Assembly: GCF_964019385.1 (NCBI RefSeq) | Contig: NC_088645.1 | Coordinates: forward strand, 22,734,255-22,798,254 | Source: Sycon ciliatum | Lineage: Eukaryota; Porifera; Calcarea; Leucosolenida; Sycettidae | DNA: 64,000 nt | Reading direction: 5' to 3' | In this document: positions 55,980 to 64,000 of the stretch, one piece after another | Layout: every line of letters starts with the position of its first letter | Position numbering within the stretch: the stretch's first letter is position 1 | Translations under genes and position numbers: made by a program | The notes under the pieces: generated by a model | What the model was told of the DNA's origin: nothing | The model's input: only the letters and a program-made list of their open reading frames with translations | Database searches by the model: none

Positions 55980-58900
55980 AGATTAGTTATTGTAGCTGTG
56001 AACAAAATCAGCGACTGCTCTTACCCATAATGCTCACATAGTGACCAATCTGCGATAGGAATAGGTTCAATTCAGAACAATTCAATTCCACAGCAGAATG
56101 ACTTCACGTCGGTTTACTTTCTATCAAACCTGTACGGTAATCTAACCAAGTCAAACATGTACACATCAGCCAACATTCCTTTTCACTCCTCGGCAAGCCA
56201 CAGGGAGGTGGCACTTTCCGAGTTGCAATTATTTCCAGAGGACTTGTACACAAAACATACCGGTATTCACACCCATGTATGACCACCTCGAGCGCACACA
56301 GATTTCTCGTCAAGTCTGAACACCAGGTTTGGGTATAATCAGTGATCACTTGTTACCAAGAACATCAGTGAAACAGAACTAGGGTGCAGCACGGTGAGTA
56401 CCGAAATCTGAACGTGTGTAATGAGAAAATTATAATGAAATATTGCCATTACAAAATGACCGCTGGCACACGTCGCAAATATGAACAAAATAAAATGTCT
56501 CGAAATACGCCATGTGCCAAGTTTCCACAATGTACTGGTGAGAGTAGTGCCGGTAGATTCCACAACCTGCCGTCTTCCCAGTACATGAGGAGGTTCAAAT
56601 CAGACCCAATCCCCATGCTTAGAATTTTCCATGTTCGGGATTTTCCAAGATTCGAGTTTGCCACGGGGACAATGACAAACTCTCGTGGACCAGTTGCACT
56701 CTAGTGTACAGGCAGTCCACTCTCCTATACAGATAGTCAGTGAAGACTGCATGCACATACACAAAGTAGCTATGTCTAGAGTCCAACATCATCCACACCA
56801 AACTAACCGGCCAAGTGTTACTTCATATAACGACGTCCGTGACAGTTCAGCATACTTGCGAGTCAAACATATTTCAAAGGCTTACAGCTGGTAGGACAAG
56901 TGCTTCACACTGCTTCCACCTCTTTTCTCTCCATACAGTGCTGGTATGCTATAGGGTAGCGCGATGCTTGAGTCGTCAACATTCTCTCTTCGAAATCACC
57001 GTCCTCTCTGCACTGACGAGCATGCTTGTCGCGAACGTTCGTGTGTCGCCATATCGTATACACCATTGTAACATCTTGCGGCCTACCAGCTTCCTATCGA
57101 AATGTGAGGATGTTGACGAAAACGAGTGAAGTGAGCGGAGACGAGTGAGCCAGTGACGTTGAACGTCGACGAAAATGATAAAAATTGAATATAAAATGTG
57201 ATTCCGAATTCCTAGTACCTTCCGTTGGCTGTGCGTTAGGATCTATGACCTGCCACGTTCTTGAGAAGGTCGGGAAGATGTCATAGTCAGCAATCATCCG
57301 ACCCTTGTGATACTCCACCATCGTCATCATCCTGCTCGACTGGTGTAGCCAGCTGCAGTCCTGGTTTGGAAGGTAGCCGTGACGACAGGTTCATGATGTG
57401 CTTCTTTCATTGGTCGGCTGACATCTTGCTGTAGCGGCCATAGATCCAGACACGGAGCCTCCCAATCAGCTTCTCTTCAACAGCAGGCGTGCATGCAAGG
57501 ATTGAGCTTCGAGGTTTGATTTTATACGGTGATGCCTACATCTTTGACAGAGGTGCGATCGAGGGCATGAGATGTAACCAGTGACGTCACTGTGATTGTT
57601 CGTCACACCATGACCATGATGACGGCTACTGGCGAGAAAAGTACTACAGACTACAGTAGCACTTTTCAGCAACAGATTGGGTGTAAGAGGATTGCAAACC
57701 AAACGCGCGAGGTAGTCATGATTATACGGTTGATGCAGGCACACCATGGGCAGAAATTGGAACATTTTTCTGGTGCTGCATGTAGATGAAGAAGTGGAGC
57801 AGAATTCAAGGAAGTGCCTGCCATAAGGTATGTATGGTTCTGCCGATGTTCCTGCGTTTTTTCAGCAGAATCCCATCCAGCTGGCACATGTGCACTTTTC
57901 ATTACCCGATTGTACTATATTGTATTGGTCTGGCACACCCGCACTCGCGCCACATTACCCACCCTTACTGAAGCTTATCGAACACAGACTCATACGCATC
58001 CAAATATTCTAACCCAACACTGTGGGATATTCGCCCCCAGGCACATTCTGCACGGAGCCTTCGTCTTTCTCCCAATCCGACCTGATACTTCGGCTGTAAA
58101 GAGCTATTTTTCTCGCCAGCAGCTCGTCAACATGGTCCCCTGCGACCAACAACCACGGTGAAACAAGTTACACTTCATGGGCGCGGTCACACCTCAGTCG
58201 CAGTTGCAGGCGTCCCATTATAAAATCCAACACCCAAGCTCATTCAGTTCATGCACGCCTGCTGTTCAAGAGAAGCTGATTGGAAGGGTCCATGTCTGGA
58301 GCTATGGTCACGGCAGCAAGATGTCAGTCAACCGTTGGACGAAGATCATCAACATCATTCTGACGTCAGCACTACCTTCCGACCTCGACCAGGACTGCAG
58401 CTGGTAACACTGGTCAAGCAGCAAGAAGCATGATGATGAAGATAATCCACCAGTGGAGCATCACGACACGAAGGTCGGATCGATGCTGAGCAGGACGTCT
58501 TCCCAGCATGACCCTAGGACAAAGGTACTACTACTAGTACTAGATGTCCTGTATAGGAAGTTTGGGAAAAGCTTTTAAAATGTTTACCTTTATTATTTCT
58601 TTGACGTTCTCACTCACTCGCTCACTCAGCTCACTCCAATCCGTTCAGTCTGCATGCTGAACTGTTGTCGACGTTGTATGGAGTGACACTTGGCCGGTTT
58701 GTATTTATTTATTTTAAAAGGATTCCCCAAAGGCTGTTCGCCTGTCGAGGGTGTTTCCTGGGTTAGTTTGGCATGGACGGTGTTGGACTTCACTGACTAT
58801 AGCGGTGGACCACCTTTGTCTGGAGAGTTCAACTCGTCCACACGGGTTTGTCATTGCCCAATGGCAAATCCGAATTTTGGGCAATACTGAGCTGGTTCTC

Positions 58901-59330
58901 AGTTCCTCATGTACTGGGAAGATGGGATGCTGCTGAACCTACCGGCACTACTCCAACCAGTACATTGTGGAAACATGTCACATTGCGTATTTTGAGACAT
59001 TTTGTCTACTGTGTCCTTATTTGCTGCATGTGGCAAGTCATTTTTTAATGGCAGTATTTCATTATAATTTTCTCCTTGCACACGTTCAGATTTCAGTACT
59101 CACCGTGCTGCACCCTAGTTCTGTTTCACTGATGTTCTTGTAACAAGTGGTCACCTATATCCATACGTGCTGTTCAGACTTGACAACGCTGTGTGCGTTT
59201 GCGTTGGTCATGCCTGGGTGGGAGGGTTTTGTGCGCACCTTCCTTGCTAGGGAAATTCTAACTCTGAATGTGCCACCTCCATGTGGCTTGCTGAGTGGGA
59301 GGGGGGGGGGGGGGATTGAGGCTTATAGTT
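55980..59330. repeat. Long-inverted-repeat unit 3
   Basis: Left arm about 56040-57700, right arm about 58030-59300. Shares the marks of units 1-2 but is more diverged; closest to unit 4. A G run at 59300-59313 lies at its right edge. Confidence 0.85.
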
Positions 59331-59790
59331 ATACTCCAGTGCAAGTTATCCTGGGGGAAAAACGATACAAGTCATGTCAAATTTATGCACGCCGAATTGC
59401 CGACCAGTGCCTTTCAGTAGGAGATACTGGTACCACCGGGTAGCTAGTGCAAGGGTGACTCTGTCTCTGCAACAATGTTGACACTGCAGCTAGACTTTGA
59501 AAATAATATATGAAGCCAATCTAACGGCAAAACTGTTTCGTATTTTGTGGACTCATCAACGCAAGAGTGAGAAACGTTCATACCGAACATAGTAAATGCT
59601 TGGTCTTCTTCCATTTTCTTTTGGAAGCAAATATTTTGAATGTGCGAGGTGAAAGGGACTTGCCTTGAGAGACCTTTACATGTGTGTGGAATGATTGATT
59701 ACTGAAACCAGTTTCATCTACATGATTGTATAAAATTAACTACTTTTAGCTGATCGCCAGTACATGGCCGGGAGAGAGAGATTGTGAGGG

Positions 59791-59888
<98 letters not shown>

Positions 59889-60124
59889 GGTGAGCAGCGA
59901 GGGCGTGCATACGTGGGTGAGCAGCTGCGTTCATCGCAGGAGGGAGTGGGGGCTATTGAATGTTACGCCGAGAAGTGATTCATGGTTTGCTAGGGCAATA
60001 TCATGTGTTTATGTAACCGTTCTTGAAGCGGTCACTGCGTCTGTAGTTCATACTGGTACCACTTCAGCTAACATGGTATACTCTGCATACATGTTAGTAT
60101 GATTATTCTAGTATCCATAGCAAC
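59331..60124. other. Between units 3 and 4; (GA)n at 59773-59886
   Basis: Apart from about 115 bases of GA repeat, nothing recognisable. Confidence 0.6.
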
Positions 60125-61203
60125 TCTGAACCGTATCTGTTGGTTATATCAGCTGTGTAGTAAACCAGCGAGTACACCTGCTCATAATGCTCACAGAGTG
60201 GCATTGACTGCAAAATGTGCAATTCAAGAAAGTTCAAAATATTTTCAATACTGCCCACACGACTATGACTGCGCCACACAATTGGATTGGTCTATTTTCG
60301 ACCAGACGTGTTTGCTATAAAAGTCAAAATGTATACGTCAGCCAACCTCTTCACTCCTCAGCAAGCCACAGGGAGGTGACACAGTCAAAGTTCAAGTAGT
60401 TTCCAGGCGATTTGCACACAAAACACACTCGAAGTCATGCATAACCACCTCAAACGCGCACAATCAAGTCTGAACAGCACGTATGGGTATAATCAGTGAC
60501 CACTTGTTACCAAGAACATCAGTGAAACAGAACTAGGGTTCAGCACGGTGAGTACTGAAATCTGAACGTGTGCAAGTAGAAAATTATAATAAAACGTCAT
60601 TAAAAAATGACCGCTGGCACACGTCGCAAAAATGAACAAAATAAAATGTCTCAAAATACGCCATGTGCCAAGTTTCCACAATGTACTAGTCAGAGTAGTG
60701 CCGGTAGATTCAGCAGCGTCTCGTCATCCCAGTACATGATGATATCAGACCAAATCCCCATGCTCAGAATTTTCCCATTTTCGGGGTTTTCCAAGATTCG
60801 AGTTTGCCACGGGGACAATGACAAACTCTCGTGGACCAGTTGCACTCTAGTGTACAGGCAGTCCACTCTCCTATACAGATAGTCAGTGAAGACTGCATGC
60901 ACATACACAAAGTAGCTATGTCTAGAGTTCAACATCATCCACACCAAACTAACCGGCCAAGTGTTACTCCATACAACGACGTCCACGACAGTTCAGCATA
61001 CTTGCGAGTCAAACATATTAAAGGCTGGTAGGACAAGTGCTTCACACTGCTACCACCTCTTTTCTCTCCATACAGTGCTGGTATGCTATAGGGTAGCGTG
61101 ATGTCTGAGTCGTCAACATTTTCTCTTCGAAACGACTGTCCTCTCTGCACTGACGAGCATGCTTGTCGCGAATGTTTGTGTGTCGCCATATCGTATCCAC
61201 CAT

Positions 61204-61576
61204 CAGGGGCGTAGGAGGGATTTTGGAAGTGGTACGACCAAAGGTCGGCGCGGCCGAAGGCCGTTTTGGAGGGGGGTCCGGGGACCTCCCCCTGGAAAAT
61301 TTTGTAAAAAAGACACAAAATTCTGCGTTCTGGGAACTTCTGGCACAGTTTATAAGTCATAGAATTATTTCACGGGCAGAAGAGACGTGCATGGACATGC
61401 ACAGATGCATGGCAGATCTACGAGTACGAGTCTAGAAAAAGGTCAAAGTCTGATGCGCATATGCATCGATGGATCCTGATTTTTTTATTACGGTTTTGCA
61501 CGTTCCGGACGGACCACACTTTTCGAAAAGTGGTACGGCCATGGTCGTACCAGTCGTAGCGGGTGCTACGCCCCTG
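61204..61576. mobile_element. MITE, 373 bp, ends CAGGGGCGTAG, empty site in unit 3
   Basis: Ends CAGGGGCGTAGG and inverted CAGGGGCGTAGC. ACCAT occurs on both sides (61199-61203, 61577-61581) and once in unit 3 (57060-57066). hAT-style ends; the 5-bp duplication is short for hAT. Confidence 0.88.
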
Positions 61577-62189
61577 ACCATTGTAACATCTTGCGGCCTA
61601 CCAGCTTCCTATCGAAATGTGAGGATGTTGACGAAAACGGGTGAAGTGAGCGGAGACGAGTGAGCCAGTGACATTGAACGTCGACGAAAATTATATAAAT
61701 TTTATTATGAGTAGATTGAACTTGAATACCTTGCGTTGCAGCTAGTATGGCTGTGTGTTAGGATCTATGCATTGCCACGTTCTTGAGAAGGTCGGGAAGA
61801 TGTCATAGTCAGCAATGATTCAACCCTTGACAATGCTCCACCATCATCATCATCATCATCATCATCATCCTGCTCGACTGGTACATGGTGTAGCCAGGTG
61901 CAGTCCTGGTTTGGAAGGTAGTCGTGACGACAGGTTCATGATGTGCTTCTTCCATTGGTCGGCTGACATCTTGCAGTAGCGGCCATAGATCCAGACACGG
62001 AGCCTCCCAATCAGCTTCTCTTCAACAGCAGGCGTGCATGCAAGGATTGAGCTTCGAGGTTTGATTTTATACGGTGATGTCTACATCTTTGACAGAGGTG
62101 CGATCGAGGGCATGAGATGTAACCAGTGACGTCACTGTGATTGTTCGTCACACGATGCCCATGATGACGGCTACTGGCAAGAAAGGCGA

Positions 62190-62833
62190 GAGGGGACGGC
62201 TCGATACCGGGACGCTTTGACAGCCAAATTTGTATAGACCCAAACCGATCATCAGCGTTGATTTTTCACTCGAAATATGTTTGTGGAAGGAAACTGGCAT
62301 GTTGAAGTTTGCTCTGGGGCCAGAGTCAATCGAACTGAGCCACTCCTTTGTGTTGACCCATTGCCTCCAAGTTGCCAATTTTTCGCTTCAAAAAGTTCAA
62401 ATCAGAGGTGGCTCCAAACCGGACACGTTTTAGAGTGCACGTCGAATTCCCTCTGGGTCTGAAATTCGGTAATTGCTATCGCTCCACGACGGCCAGTACA
62501 GAATAACAATAAGCCTTGTGTGTGCTTCCATTAGTTTTGATTGGTATGCGGTGCTTTATTGGCGAGAGGCGAGCTAGCCGCTGTTTACCTGCGACAAGAA
62601 GTTGATTTTTCGAAAGTCGTAAAACTCAAGTCGCAGTGCGAAGCAACACGTCAAAAACTCACCTGCTTGGTATGGCGCTTCTGGTCATCGAAGAGCCATG
62701 AAATTTTGGCTCGGAGTATAACACATCGTAGTCTCACTGTGACATATGTTTTCTAATCAAAATACCAAGAGAGAAAGTGAATATTGAGTCCGTTCCGATT
62801 TGCAACCTGTGTCCTATTTGAAACCGTCCCCTC
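62190..62833. mobile_element. MITE, 644 bp, ends GAGGGGACGG
   Basis: Perfect 10-base inverted ends; absent at the matching point of unit 3 near 57640. No conserved frame, and a target duplication could not be fixed. Confidence 0.75.
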
Positions 62834-64000
62834 TACTACAGTAGCACTTTTCAGCCGCAGATTGGGAGTAAGAGCATTGCAAACCAAACGCGCGAGGTAG
62901 TCATGATATACGGTTGATGCAGGCACAACATGGGCAGAATTTGGAACATTTTTCTGGTGCTGCATGTAGATGAAGAAGTGGAGCAGAATTCAAGGAAGTG
63001 CCTGCCATAAGGTATGTATGGTTCTGCCGATGTTGCTGCGTTTTTTTCAGCAGAATCCCATCCAGCTGGCACATGTGCACTTTTCATTACCCGATTGTAC
63101 TATATTGTATTGGTCTGGCACACCCGCACTCGCGCCACATTACCCACCCTTACTGAAGCTTATCGAACACAGACACATACGCATCCAAATATTCTAACCC
63201 AACACTGTGGGATATTCGCCCCCAGGCACATTCTGCACGGAGCCTTCGTCTTTCTCCCAATCTGAGCTGATACTTCGGCTGCAAAGAGCTATTTTTCTCG
63301 CCAGCAGCTCGTCAACATGGTCCCCTGCGACCAACAACCACGGTGAAACAAGTTACACTGACTTCATGGGCGCGGTCATACCTCTGTCGCATTTGCAGGC
63401 CTCCCATTATAAAATACAACACCCAAGCTCATTCAGTTCATGCACGCCTGCTGTTCAAGAGAAGCTGATTGGGAGGGTCCATGGCTGGAGCCATCATCGC
63501 TGCAGCGAGATGTCAGTCGACCGGACGAAGATCATCATCATCTGACGTCACCACTGCCTTCCGACCTCGACCAGGACTGCAGCTGGTAACACTGGTCAAG
63601 CAGCAAGAAGCATGATGATGATGAAGATAATCCACCAGTGGAGCATCACGACACGAAGGTCGGATCGATGCTGAGCAGGACGTCTTCCCAGCATGACCCT
63701 AGGACAAAGGTACTACTACTAGTACTAGATGTCCTGTATACTAGTAGTAAGTTTCGAAGCTTTTAAAATGTTTACCTTTATTATTTCTTTGACGTTCTCA
63801 CTCACTCGCTCACTCAGCTCACTCCAATCCGTTCACAGTCTGCATGCTGAACTGTTGTCGACGTTGTATGCAGTAACACTTGGCCGGTTTGTATTTATTT
63901 ATTTATTTATTTTAAAAGGATTCCCCAAAGGCTGCGCACCTGTCGAGGGTGTTTCCTGGGTTAGTTTGGCATGGACGGTGTTGGACTTCACTGACTATAG

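Larger units (their letters stand above)
60125..64000. repeat. Long-inverted-repeat unit 4, cut by window end
   Basis: Left arm from about 60180, right arm from about 63210 to beyond the window. Carries two inserts lacking in unit 3 (61204-61576, 62190-62833) and an (ATC)n run at 61842-61868. Confidence 0.85.

Overview
The window is animal genomic DNA: spliced genes with GT-AG introns, dense dinucleotide microsatellites, many MITEs, and a mix of Crypton, DIRS-type, Penelope-like and LINE sequences. That mix is common in marine invertebrates. A sponge or another early-branching or marine animal is possible, but I cannot fix the species. Nothing prokaryotic was seen.

Positions 916 to about 21495 (minus strand) are one host gene that I identify as SUZ12, the Polycomb PRC2 subunit. 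I traced eleven exons. Ten exons have splice sites and phases that agree; only the acceptor of the last exon in the window is unsure. The chain carries the N-terminal PTQIY block, the FLHRSLSYL block, a VLLAKC block and the single CPWC-type zinc finger. The C-terminal VEFS region must lie left of position 1. The exons are short islands in introns filled with (TG)n/(TC)n tracts, MITEs, a Crypton split by a LINE piece, a Penelope-like 3' end inside a perfect inverted repeat, LINE pieces and a triple-nested fold-back element with a perfect 786-bp palindrome.

Positions 21500 to 33700 hold no recognisable host gene. A hairpin MITE lies at 22518-22936. A DIRS retrotransposon that looks whole (about 23853-28557, with inverted terminal repeats and an internal complementary region) sits inside a small TA-flanked element. 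A second, decayed tyrosine-recombinase retroelement follows (about 29300-33680), bracketed by direct repeats instead.

Positions 33955 to 40497 look like one element with inverted ends that has taken up three others, including a fold-back of about 2.6 kb with TTAA at both ends. Positions 40720-42490 are a mosaic of retroelement C-terminal pieces between inverted ends.

Positions 43600 to 64000 are an array of four related units of about 4-5 kb, each with long inverted arms round a spacer. Units 1 and 2 are close to each other, as are units 3 and 4. Comparing units gives empty sites for several inserts, among them a 1.2-kb insert coding 23-residue STPR-like repeats with a hairpin near one end (a Helitron-like candidate). 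It also shows a 17-bp repeat grown from one copy to about 28.
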